From positions 1,302,001 through 1,366,000 of the forward strand of contig JAGTWJ010000001.1 in NCBI GenBank assembly GCA_020064725.1: 64,000 nucleotides of DNA, in the 5' to 3' direction. This DNA is from Drechslerella dactyloides (lineage: Eukaryota > Ascomycota > Orbiliomycetes > Orbiliales > Orbiliaceae). Below the pieces are notes generated by a model that saw only the letters and a program-made list of their open reading frames with translations, made no database searches and was not told where the DNA came from. Positions 45,229 to 57,022 of this stretch are shown here, one piece after another. Within the stretch, counting starts at the first letter, position 1. Every line of letters starts with the position of its first letter. A program made the translations under genes and the position numbers.

Positions 45229-48200
45229 GATTTTGATGTCGAAAGTGCACGTTAGTGATCGATATTATACCCAGATAGACAGGTCGAGCGTCGAGTCGTC
45301 GTCAAGGTTTCGTCGGCAGCTACGACGTTTCGCGGGGACGCCGACGCGGGGCGACCAGACAAGGTACAGCAACACGTTGATGCCTCTTGTGCCCAACAGG
45401 ACACCAAATCCCCCCGTGTCCCATGTCAGGGGCCTTCACGGGGAATTCGTCGGGCATTTTGCTGACCTATGTACCCTCCATTCCCAAGCTTATGGATCGC
45501 TAGATCGTTGGCTGGGAGGATCGCTCGCTCGTTCGCTCTTCTGTTCCTGGCGAACGACCATGGGCTCCCGTTTTCGTGGTTTGCTCATCTAGCGGCCAGG
45601 CCAGGCTGGGACGAAATCTGCACTTGCAACCCATGTCGACGCTGCATTCGACTCCTTCTACAGAAGAGCCACGGTAGGCAGGTCGTCAGGTAACCTCCTC
45701 CCGTCAAGTCCGATCGACGACAAAGGTGAAATTATCAGGCACTCGCCGCGAACCCCGGGCGGGCTAAGACGCGACGATAGATAGGGCCAAAACTGAAGAA
45801 AAAAATTATATCAGGCCCGGCCGACGTGCCCTTGTCGATTGTCTCGTCTCACCCAATAGGCTCCCGTCGGGCGCCTCGCCATCTTGCCGTCGAAACGGGC
45901 CTAACGCCTGGATCCTTGTATGACAGGTCTGTCTGAGATTTGCCTTCGTCTGACTACCCAAGTAACGTATTCATGACAAGATTCCTTTGAGAGAATACGT
46001 GGTTATGCCACAGTAAGTGGTTTTTGAGCCCGCCGAAATGAGAGTATCATGTCGTATCCACATGCTGATATGTCTAAAGGTGTTCGCGACCCTAGTTACC
46101 AACAGCTGGCCGCATCGACGAACGCCTCGGCCAGTCAGACAGCTGCTTCTCAAACGTTGAATATGCACATTTTCTGCGGCTGACCATATCTGAAACACTC
46201 GATGTCAAGAATCTTATTCGACCGAGCCTCGTCGATGCGCCGCCGGTTGGCCTTGGAAAAAGGAAGCAGGAAGATACAGACAATCACAGCTCGCGCTTGC
46301 TGTCATGGACCGCATCCTCCACATAGCCCAGGAACACTGGTAAGCCGCCGTGCGGAAACATTCAGATCGCAGGCTGGCGACCCTAGTAGCTATATGCCAT
46401 GGCGCCAGTCCGTCATATGGTATCGGCCCAATCTACTGGCTCTCGTTCGCCACGGCTCTCGCAAGGGTTGGGATAGCCTCGAGCCGTATCCACTTCCTCA
46501 CTTCATACCATTTCTTCTTTCTTTCAGCCTCAGGGGACTCCATTCCGACCAGCCAACTGGAGTGTCGGGAAGCCTGCTAGCAACGGTCAGATGAACGGTC
46601 GACAGGCATTCTCAGCTGCGACTGCGACCGTCCCGACCCGAATGCCTTTCAAAATGTGGTCCAACTACAGACATGGATCCGACGTATCTATCGCCACGAT
46701 CAATTATATCCCATCATCCACGCCAATACCAGCGCTCTCCTCGCTAATTATTGACAGCGAGAGACATGGTGAAAGGAAACCCTTTGGGTCGATGCATGCC
46801 GGGCACCATTGGCATGGTGAATTCGATAGTATCGATGGGAACCAGTCCTTGGGATAGAGCTACCGGCCGCTGCTGCAGAAAGGAGTTGACGTCTCCGCGA
46901 CGCTCGCGGTATCGCAGGGTGCGTAGTATGATTGGAGGCGGGCTTGAGGTCGAATCTCTGCCTCTTTCATATTGCTTTTACTATAGCATCTATCCAGCCT
47001 GGCTGCCTTGACTGAACAACTTGCGATCAGCACCCATATTACATCGGAAAGACTACTTTGCCCATGGAGTCTTCCAGGAAATAAGGTTTCGTCCGGCACA
47101 GCTGCGTCGACCATCAGATCCTACTTGACCCTCCTAAATGCAGAGCCCCACCCTACGGTTTGCCTAGCTTGACGGCGATGAAATCAACAAGCTGTATGAG
47201 TCTTCCTAGTAGTCTTGCACATATTTACCCTGTCTCTGTATTCACTTGGCCAAACTCAAGCGAGATTTCCCCTTGGATGGTTCCCCGATTTCTCAAATTC
47301 AAGGCTGAACAAGGTTTACGAGACAAATATGTATAGTGAAGGTCAGTATAGGGCAAAGTAAGCAGATACTTACATAAGTTTGCATATAGCCGGTAAGTAT
47401 GCCTTCAATACAATATATTCGAACGCGAATTACGAAACGAGACACGGCTGGCACCAGGGTGACTTCATGCGCGCGGACAAATTTAAGATAATATCATGCC
47501 GTGCGTATACCACAAACACCCTTGCCGGGCCCGATGCTGTGGGTCTTTTCCAGCATACATCGATCTATGCCGTCTTCGACATCCCGAGACTTTGATTTCT
47601 GGCGCGGTTGCCGCTTCATCATAAGTACCCATCGTCAAATCGTTATATGCAGTCATAGCTCAAAGCCTCGCCCACATTCGCTAGAAACTATGATGATACG
47701 GAGCTAGTTAGGAGGTAGCTGGTAGGAGGCTAATAGCAAATGTTACGCCAATGCACGGTCGTCCACATGCAAGAATAGAATACCACAAGTTAACTCGCAA
47801 TCCTCTGTTCTGTTGCGGATTGTACTGATCTCGATATCCCCGTTTAAACTTGTGCAATATTGGGCAGAGATGGGGCCATGCCAGCATATAAAGCACCATA
47901 CTCTTACTCTGAATATTGGGCAGCCTCGATAATTATATACTTATCCATGGTCGATTCCAATCATTTCATTTCCTGCTTCATGTCCAGGATTCAGAGTTGC
48001 ATTGCTCCTAGGTAACATCTGCCTCTCGAAACGATCATTTTACGGGCAACATCCACAAAGTGCCTTCATGTCTCCCGGCGTATACATGCAGACGATATGT
48101 TGGATTTGACAGTCGGCGGTGTAACGTACGGTTGGGGCTCCAGTTGCAGGCTTTCGCTGCTCAGGGCGGGCATTTACGAGTGCATCCATGTCTGAAAATC

Positions 48201-48979
48201 ATGAATCGCGATCCTGACCGCCCTGATAATTTATTTGGCCAATCCCCATGCAAGAACGCCTGCATATTACTCGCATCGTTCAACGATTAAATGATCCTAT
48301 ATTGCAATGGCCTCGTGATACTGTACTAGTCGCCGACTCTTGCATAGAAAGCTCGAGAGCTAATGAATCGAAGGCCAGTCGAACGCCTTTCACATCTATC
48401 TGCCTGCAACGATCGACAAAGATATCAATTTATTATCAACTCAGTATACGGCTACGTGGTAGTGTCTGGGATCTGTGTCCCCGTGAGATCTCAAAATCAA
48501 AAGGATCTGATCTTCTTCCATTCCCGCGGTCAGGCTGACTGTAAGAAATTATAATATATTCTCGATAGGATCCAGCGCAGGCTGGAAAAATTGATGTTCA
48601 CGATACAAAATTTGTCAGCCGATAGCACCAGCTGAACGCTCCTCGCTTTACACAATACAACTGCGATCGCATAAACGTAGTCAGATACAAAATTATGTCG
48701 ATTTCATACATACATACATGCCCACTCGAAAAGTCGATCCTTAAGCTACTGTATCGCCGAACAGCCTCATGATGCTATAGCCTCAACGTGCATGCATACA
48801 CCTATATACATACACATATGTTGCGCTCCAAGCTAGCTCCATGGACGCCACCGACTTCGCCACAGCCTCACTGCAAATCTCACAGCCTGGTGTCTCCACA
48901 TGCCACACACGAAAAAAAAACCTGACGGTATATCGCCATATGCACGCGTGCATACACGCGCAAGGCACTCTAGTCACGA
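45229..48979. other. Gene-poor interval
   Basis: Only short motif-less ORFs. The right end (about 48700-48970) carries CATACATACATACATG and TGCATGCATACA simple-sequence words just beyond the 3' end of the GH15 gene. Confidence 0.4.
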
Positions 48980-51900
48980 CTAAATCCCGTCCAAATCGCC
49001 GCTCTGGATCCTCGACAGATTGAACGCCGCCGAGATCATTGCCAGGTGCGAAAACGCCTGCGGCGTGTTCCCGAGCTGCTCGCCGGATCGTGCGATTTCC
49101 TCGCTGAACATGGATAGGTGGTTCGAGAAGGAGAGCATGTTCTCAAAGATCGTGATGGCTTTGATGAGATATTTCTTGTCATAGCGGCCGGCCTGCGGTT
49201 CGATCATATCAGGATTGGGATTTCCCCGTCGTTAGCTGTGTGTTAAACGCAAATATCAAATATATACTATGTATTGCGGTGCACGTCGTATACTGGAACG
49301 AGGCAGTGCGTGCGAGGATCGATAGGAGATGTGGGATATGGAGTCAGAGTTCATGGCAGATTGAATATCTATCGGTGATATGTACGTACCCTCGTCAGTG
49401 CTTCAACTAGCCAGAACGTGCACATACTAAAGCTACCCTCTCGTCCACCGACGCCTATACCACCGCCCCAGGATGCACGAAATTAGCTGAATGTCTAGAT
49501 GAGTGTACTGCGTATCGCGAGTGTATACATACCATCTTCCGCCAAATCGGTATTATATCGGTAGACCAGGCCTGTGGAAGTCAGGCCGCCTTTCTCGGGC
49601 GGCTTGAGGATCTGATCGATCGTCGAGAGGAAGCGTGGGTCGTTCGGCGCGATGAAGAAGACCAGCGGCGCTGAATTTCAAACCCAAGAATGTAAGCATA
49701 TTACTGTGGAAACTCATGATACTTGACTTTAGGCACGCACCGATCAGGAGCGCGGAATCCAACACGTCCCGCGACTCGAACGACTGGCTGAAGAACTGCT
49801 TTTCTTCATTCCACCCCTTGACCATTATCGTCTCGTATATCTCGTCACGCGTCTTCATCCAGTTATCACGGTTCGGGCACGGTAGACACCGCTTCTCCGC
49901 GAGACGCAGGCCACGGTCGACGGCGACCCACAGCATAATTTTTGAGTACACGTAGTCTTGCTGGCGGGAGCGGACCTCCCAGATTGACATGTCCTTCGCC
50001 TTCCAGACCATGCAGACGTAGTCCACCTTTGGTGTTTATTTTCTTAGCATGATTGCTGATATCGATATGTGAGGATTATCAGAAGGTACAGGGTGACGAC
50101 TTACCATTGAGCGGACGGAAACCCACAGGTCCCAGGATATCTGGAGAGGAAAGGGTATCAGTCTGAGCTTTTCTGTTCAACTGTTTAGGGGGGTGACTGA
50201 TTACTAACCGGCTTCCCGTATTTGTTGTACAGGTAGATGCCATCCATCAGCTCTCCGTAGATGTCCAGCTGGAGATGATCCGATGCCCCGTTGCCAATGC
50301 GGACGGGTCTGCTGCCCCGATATCCCTCCAGGTGGTTCAGCTCGAGTTCCTCAAGGTCTAAGATATACAACCGGTCAGTAACTCTATAATCATGTTGACA
50401 GGCGAATACTTTTCAAAGTGGAAGATTACCGGTATCGCCGCGGATTGAGAACATGATTGGCAGCCCGCCGTCTTTATTCCGCGAGTACTTGAGCCGCTTC
50501 GAGATGAAGTCCCTGCATTTTATGTCTATGATCAGCATACACTCGTCGCACGCCAACCGGCAAGCAATTTGACTTACATGTATGCTTCGGCTTCCGCAGT
50601 GAAGCCCATACGTAGGAGGATGTATATCGTGAACGCTGAGTGCAGAAACACAAGCATTAAAATCTACCACCGCCTCCTGAGGTCGAGGAGATATAAAGAT
50701 GCTGAAGAACTTACACGAATCTCGCACCCACGAGAACCGATAGTCCTACTACAATGTCAGCACACCACCTCCTGACTGTATTGTTACGCCGCGTTTAAGA
50801 GGTATGTGGCAGCTGCGCATGTGCATGATACATACCCAGTTCCTCCCGCCGCCAATATCCTCAGGCAGCGAAAACGTCGCAGCAGCTACGATCGCCCCAG
50901 TAGGCTCATACGTCAATAGCTTCAATATCATCAAGCTACGCTGCACGGCCTCGCGGTACAGGAACTTGTACTTGCTCTGCGCGATCCAATTGTACCAGTA
51001 CGTTGACGTCTCCTTCTGCAGGGCGTCGATCAGCTGCGTGTTGACGAGCGACGGGTCGCGGGCGGCGTCGTTGGCGCATCGGAAGACGAAGGAGATGGAT
51101 TGGCCTTCGTGTAGCTTGACTTTGCAGGTTACACCGGGGCCAAGGTGTGGTGGACGGTCGACGATTGCAAAGTTGATGACGGGGCAGGCTTCGCCGTCAT
51201 CGTCGCCGCCGTCGATAGTCGCCTCGAGTTGCATTGCCATTTCTTCTGCAGATTGTTACGAGATGTTAGCGTGACTATTGGATCCATCTATAGACGGTAC
51301 AGATATCTCTCGAGTGGGTTAGAAGGGATATACGCACTCCTGTCAGTCTTGAATAGTATCTTGGTTACGCAGCCGCCCTCGGATCCTCCTTGGATCTCAA
51401 CTGTATGCCCTATCCGCGCATAGTCAAATGCCGGGAAGCATTCGACGTCCAGCTCCATCTCGCCGCGAATGCACTCGGCGCGGCGAATCAGCCATTTCCT
51501 CAGTCCGTTCCCCTGGCCCTTTTCTAGCACGCGGTCCTTGATCGGGCGGTGGAAGAAGTCGAGCAGACTGACGACGCCATCTTCATGCAGGAAGCGCGTT
51601 TGCAGAATGTTGTTAGAGGGGAGATATGCCTGCTTGGTGGTGGGCGGGGAGTAATTCTCGAGGGAGGCCTTCTCGTGGTCGTAGGAGGGAGAGATGGAGA
51701 AGTGGCCGCCGCGCTGGCAGTCGAGGATGCGGGCGAAGATGCTGGGGGAATCGAATTCGGGCCTGCAATATGGGTACGTCTATAGCGTTAGCATCGATCC
51801 TTTGGCTCTCCAAGTTCGATAGTTGGATAGGCTTACCAGCACATCTGGTCGATACCCCCATCGATGCCTGACAATTATTGGACATGTTAGTCTCTCGAGC

Positions 51901-52214
51901 ATTCTCCATTTCGAACCTCAGCCTAGAATAGAATGCGTACCGACGAGGGCACATGTGTGCATATTCCCAATCAGACCTATCTAGCCATTAGCATAGTCCC
52001 TATTTCCGGATATACCTCCCATTATGGAGCTGGATCAATCTCGAGGTTCTTTACCATAGGCTTCGATCTACGAGTACGAATAACTTCAACATCAGCATCC
52101 GTTCAAGGCCACACACAATATCTATAATTGAGCAGGTTAGGATTGAATGATACGCACCGGCAGATACCCCGTCTGCGACCGCAGCCCAAGAGCGTTACTC
52201 CTGTCCTTTGACAT
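48980..52214 (-). CDS. Glycoside hydrolase family 15 enzyme with trehalase-like N-terminal domain
   Basis: Fifteen exons, all phase-consistent, giving 676 residues: 52214-52158, 52067-52055 (13 nt), 51976-51941, 51867-51837, 51762-51338, 51245-50836, 50745-50715, 50635-50578, 50512-50430, 50357-50209, 50140-50105, 50026-49741, 49670-49533, 49454-49390 and 49192-48980. The N-terminal beta domain begins SQTGYLPIEAYGLIGNMHT. The (alpha/alpha)6 catalytic domain carries KLLTYEPTGAIVAA, DYRFSWVRDSSFT, HLEGYRGSRPVRIGN and DIYGELMDGIYLYNKYG. The likely general acid is Glu460 in IWEVR and the likely base Glu590 in REGSF. Relatives with this layout hydrolyse trehalose or alpha-glucans. No signal peptide is visible, so it is probably intracellular, unlike secreted starch-binding glucoamylases. 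The substrate is not settled. Confidence 0.92.
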
Positions 52215-53190
52215 CGTGATAGCCGTCCTATATGGTGGATGTCTATAGCGTAGCGTCACTTCGATAGGCGGCAGACCCCACTATCGACAGCCGAGTTGAA
52301 TGTGTTTGGCGTTGTACCCCGCGCTCTCAATTCCGACAGTGCAGCGTTTTGAACGACAACGTCCAATCTTCTGAACGGTATCACAGGAAAGGATTGTGGC
52401 AGAATAAGAGCTCGTGATGGTTTATCGGCAACTCAATGGCAGCGTGCGAATCCTATTCTCTTCCAATCGCTGAGATCTCGGTAGCTTAAATACCACCCCC
52501 GCGCCGGAACAAAGTGGGAAAGCGCCCCGCAATAAGCTTAACCTAGAGATCCAGCCGGCGGCCAATAAACTTGCAACCGGCGCCGAGCTGCATTGCCTAG
52601 ATGCTAGCTGCGAACTCTATCCAGTTAACGTTTCGCGTCGCTAACGGAGTCGGGTAACTCGCCTGCTGTCGTGATCAGTAAACATGTAGCTAACGAAGTA
52701 GCGTCGGTTGACTAAGCTTGTCAATCTGCATTACGCAGCGACAGTATGAGCTTACGAGATCGTTGTTCAGCTCTTCGGGTTAGTAGACATAAATTCACAC
52801 TGTTCTTACTAATTGGCGAGTTCTTGGATCCGCGACTCATCCGGAGCTCGACGTTGAGATCCGGCCGTAGCGCCTGTGGCCTGTACAAGGCGCGGACGAC
52901 GCTCCACATACACGATTGTAAGAGCCAGAGATGAAGTATACGTACGTCGTATCTGATTTAAACGTATGTGGTTCTCTATTTGTTAGCTATCTTTCTGTCT
53001 ATATACTTCATAGTACCTTTCTAGTTACCACGTATAAAAATAAACAACAGTCAAGTTGAAAGACCAATATAAACTGCGCCTGGACACCCTCTAAGAGCCT
53101 GATATCCGTCGCTAAGAAGAATCAAAGTAACAACCGAACTCCTCCATATCCGCCGCCTACAGCATCCAATGTGCATGTAACCTATAGCGT
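52215..53190. other. Intergenic between GH15 promoter and xanA 3' end
   Basis: Nothing coding is supported. The left part should be the GH15 promoter. TATTTGTTAGCTAT-like AT-rich DNA at 52975-53050 probably includes the xanA polyadenylation region. Confidence 0.4.
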
Positions 53191-54393
53191 TCAGGCGTCC
53201 GGCCCCACCGGCGTTTCCCGGTCCGCCAAGTTGCACTGCCGGAACATCCTCACCTCGTCCGCTGCAAATGCCCCACAAACAGTATGCAGCACCCCGCGGT
53301 TGTGAAACAGCACCATATCTCCCTCCTCCCAGTCGTGCGCGTACACATACTCCGGCGCGATCCCCGGCCTGAGCAGCGAGTACACCTGCTCCCGCACCTC
53401 CGCGATATCGTCAATGACGGTGCCGTCCTGCAAATGCAGCTTTCGCACCGCGCTCGGGTGAATCTGCAGCGCTAGCTTCCCCGTCACAGGGTTCTTCCAG
53501 CACATCGGGTGGATCTGGACATCGGCTTCGTCGACCGGTGGGAGGTCCGCAACGGGGAGCTCGAGGCCGTCGGAGAAGAGGCCGAGACCCGTGGGAAGGG
53601 ACTTTGCCTTCGACATCCAGATGTACGGATGCGGTGCGTACTCGACGCGCGTGGTGCGTGCGAAAAACTTCTGTTCCTCGCTAAGGATCTCGTAGCTCTT
53701 CTCGCCGGAGACAAAGGCGGTGGTGCCGAGGGAGACGTCGAGGGCGTCGCCGGTGCCGTCGTCGTATCGGAGGGTTTGGCGACGGCCGGTGGGGACTTTG
53801 ACGGCCATGAGAGTTGTGACTTTTGGCGGCTGCATGTCCGCGCCGTAGAGGGCTGCGTCGATGTGCCAGCGGTAGAAGCGGGTGACATCTAGATCTTCGG
53901 AGTCCGGGACGGCGATCTTGTGGAAGGTGCGGTGGTGTGGATGGCGGAGTTGGGCGTTCGTGAGGCCTTCGTAGAAGGGCACGAGGCCGTTGCCGATGAG
54001 CTGGACTTGCGGCTGGTTTGGTAGGGTTTTGAGGTCTGGATGGAGGATAGAGGCGGTTTTCTTCGTGTTATTGTCATGACCGTAGACGGTGCTTGTCGGG
54101 GAGAAGCGGTGGTTGAGGGCGTATTGGTGGTAAGGGGAGAGCGACTGCTGGTTCTTGAACAAGACAACATGGTGTTCGTAGAGGGCTCGTTCGATGATTT
54201 TGAAGTCTTCATCTATAAAGTTGCAACAATCGCACACTTAGTATATGCTGTCCCGTCTTTGGATTGGTATCATCATGGAGAGTAGGCGAATACCTGAGAG
54301 GTTGGCAAGGTCGAGGCCCCTGATCTCGACACCGAACTTGCTGGCGGGTGGCGAGGGGATCGGGAGCAGCTCGACGCTCGATTCGACAGTCAT
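53191..54393 (-). CDS. xanA: Alpha-ketoglutarate-dependent xanthine dioxygenase
   Basis: Two exons, 54393-54294 and 54212-53191, giving 373 residues. TauD/TfdA-fold Fe(II) dioxygenase that closely follows the fungal XanA pattern: GVEIRGLDLANLS near the N-terminus, ILHPDLKTLPNQPQVQLIGNG, FHKIAVP, then FYRWHIDAALY with the iron-binding H150 and D152, GRRQTLRYDDGTGDALDV, YAPHPYIWMS, MCWKNPVTGKLALQIHPSA, and HDWEEGDMVLFHNRGVLH with the distal histidine (H343 by the NRxxxH pattern). XanA converts xanthine to uric acid with oxygen and 2-oxoglutarate, so the fungus can use xanthine without a molybdenum hydroxylase. The first ATG in exon 1 is well placed. The intron has a TATAG acceptor. Confidence 0.94.
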
Positions 54394-54600
54394 CTTGATC
54401 GATTGGTAGTGTGAAATTTCAGGGAATAATTGTATTCAAGTAATCGGTCGCTTGCAGTCGTTCAGTGCGAGATGGTCCGTTGATGTTAAGGGAGAGATCT
54501 GGATAAACCAGGAAGGACGACCCTTCTTATAAGCTCCATGAAGCTCGAAGCTGAGCTGTGATAGCTGTTTGCAACACATCCCACGCCGGCTACGAGAGCC
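54394..54600 (-). promoter_or_regulatory. xanA promoter with TATA and two GATA motifs
   Basis: A TTATAA box lies at 54527-54532 on this strand. GATAA at 54502-54506 and TGATAG at 54559-54564 match the HGATAR core of AreA-type nitrogen regulators, which would fit purine catabolism. I did not find a clear TCGG-N6-CCGA (UaY-type) site. Such short motifs occur often by chance. Confidence 0.35.
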
Positions 54601-54928
54601 GTTCGCCGCCCAGTCCGGCCGGCTGCCCCATCGGGCGACGCCTTGTCGGAAGCGGCCGCCTCCCCTAGTAAGCAGCCATCCGACTTCCAGAGTTCGCTGT
54701 CCGTGGTTAGCACAGGAGAGCTCCCCTGGCGTACCTTATCTATCCATCGCAATGTTGACAAAGGCTCTAACTCTATTAGTTGCATTGCATTAAGACTTCT
54801 AGCGTATGAGCTATACATACATGTACAGGTGTGTATCGTAGGCTGGCGGAAAGCACAAATTCATTAGTGATTACGTGATATGTATGACAGGCAAAAAAAA
54901 TCCTCGAATAGCAACGGTATAACTGATA

Positions 54929-54956
54929 TGTGCGTGTGCGTGTGCGTGTGCGTGTC
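54929..54956. repeat. GTGTGC hexanucleotide microsatellite
   Basis: Four to five perfect TGTGCG units between xanA and the sideroflexin 3' end. Confidence 0.85.
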
Positions 54957-55020
54957 TCATAATAAAGTGTATCTTGTATGCATTGCGCCGTGCTGTCGAA
55001 GCTGCTGCTCTTTCAGTGTA

Positions 55021-56516
55021 CTATATCCCGCGGTTGAACTCTAGCGTCTTGATCCCGAGCTTCTCGGCCTTCTCCCGAATGTCGTCCTCCAGGCTGCTCG
55101 CATCGATTGGCTGTCGCTGCGGGAACGCGCCCAGCGCCAACGGTAGTGCGAACATTGATGTCGCAAAGATCAGTCCTAATCAACATACAAACACCAGTTA
55201 GCTCACAGTCCCACCGCAATACTAAAGATATCTGCTGATGATTGATGGTAATATACGCACCCAAGTTCGCAGGGATGGTCATCCGTGGCCGGTTCTTCAG
55301 CCACCCGTTCTGCAGCTTGACGAGTATCAAAGGCGGAATGACCATAATCGGCGTCGCATTCATCACTCGACTGAATGCTGTCTCGCCGACTGCCAGCATC
55401 GCTGCCCTCTTGCTCTTCCCCAAGCTCTCCGGCTCCCCGCTCGCGCTGTGTTCCTTAGGCACGAAGACGTCGATGCCCTTGCGGATCTCCCCACCACGCA
55501 TGAGGAAGACGTTGACGACGCCAGCGGACGCTACAGCCGCGAACGGGATCAGGCGGCTCAGGATCAGTCGGGTGGAAGGGGAGATGCGGGTAAGGCGGGG
55601 GACGGTCGCATTGAGGCCGAGGGCGACGCCGCATGAGGCACTAACGGCGAGGCCAAAGGAGGTGGCGAGGCTGGAGTTAGAGAGCGGGGTGGATTTGTTC
55701 GCATTGGAGGTATTGATGGCGACGTTGAGCGACTGGTTTGCGATCTGCCAGAGGAGGGTGCCAGTTGTCTGCATACAATCCACCGCTGTCAGCAATCCTA
55801 CCAATACGTCGCATAGCGATAAAAAATGGGAAGGCGATGGATAAGTACCCCTAATCCAGGCTGAAGCATTCCCGCTGTCACGACGAGGTTCGACAGCACA
55901 AAGCTACTCATCCGAAAGGGCAGGAACACCTTCTCTCCCGTATCTATCACGCCATCTTATCAGCAACCATGCCCAGTAATTACCCCACGGTATCGGAGAG
56001 GAATATATACCCGGATGTAGCGTTGAATCGACAATTTTCTTCGCAGCCCAGACATCGTCCATCGAAGGACCGCCCGGTCGGGTCGTGACATCACCGGACT
56101 TGTAGCTATTGACGAGACTGATCGCCTGTCGCAGCTGCGTATTCGATGCAAAGAGCGTCCTGTTGTAAAGCACGTCCCATACCCGTTAGCATCATCTTCC
56201 TATTTCCGTGCTCGAACGGGCACTATGGTAAGGTTTAAGGGTTTGGACCGCTGGTGCTTCGGCGGTTTTTGGGTGCATCGGGATGAGATGTAACGATAGA
56301 TGCTGGCTAGCGCAGGCTAATGCAGCTCTAAGAACCCAAGCAGTTACTCCGGCGGCGGCGGGCGTCAACGCAAAGAACTTTGAAAGAAACGAACCTTGGA
56401 TCCGAGATGTCCACCGCGTGCCTGACCCGGCCCCAGTAGGTCGAGAGGTCGTAACGTGACGACGGTAGCTGCTTGGAGTCTGGCGCCGCTCCGCCAGGCA
56501 TGTGTTGGGACGTCAT
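55021..56516 (-). CDS. FSF1: Sideroflexin (mitochondrial inner-membrane carrier)
   Basis: Five exons: 56516-56395, 56159-56011, 55943-55849, 55768-55261 and 55175-55021, giving 342 residues, about the normal family length. Signatures: YDLSTYWGRVRHAVDISDPR at the N-terminus, DDVWAAKKIVDSTLHP joined across intron 2 to DTGEKVFLPFRMS (the conserved HPDTGE), WQIANQSLNVAINTSNAN, FGLAVSASCGVALGLN, AVGETAFSRVMNATPIMV and a C-terminal FPQRQ. About five transmembrane segments are visible. Sideroflexins carry amino acids such as serine into mitochondria in animals; the fungal member's substrate is less certain. A 235-nt first intron separates the short first exon. Confidence 0.94.
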
Positions 56517-57022
56517 TATCGCAGGAAATGAAAGTGAGATCGAAGAATCGAAGAATGGTAACGATTGGAAGTTTAGATGACAAGGAAGGCGATGAGGGAT
56601 GTGAGCATTGGAATCCGAAAGCTTTAAAGAAGGACTGTGGGTTAGATGAAAAAAGTTCGGTCGCATGACCAAGTGTGCCTGGCGGGCGCAGATTAATAGA
56701 TTGCCTCCTCCCTTTGGTTGGGCGGCGCTCGCCCGGTTTCGAGGCTAAACAGGCCAGAGTCAAGGCGCTCGGCTGTCAACTTGCTCACAACAGCTCTCAA
56801 TTAGCCTGTATACTAACTTAGGTGGCGGCACCGACGTCGGAGAGCATGGGCCAGTTATATTGCGAGCTAGGTATATAACTGTCCGGAGACGATTGTATGA
56901 CTCTAATCTGTAAAGATACCTGGTATCTACTAAGCCGCGGAAAGCGTCTATATGATCTAATTATTGTGGCAGACGCCAAAAATATATCTGAGTCCAGACT
57001 GGCAATTGGTACGGATATCAAG
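56517..57022. other. Sideroflexin promoter and PP2C 3' flank
   Basis: Short gap between two same-strand genes. It contains G/A-rich sequence near the sideroflexin start on plus (T/C-rich on the coding strand), as is usual for fungal leaders. Confidence 0.4.

Noticed and set aside
53509..53892. 127-codon plus ORF opposite xanA
   Set aside because: Antisense shadow; xanA residues on the other strand are conserved.
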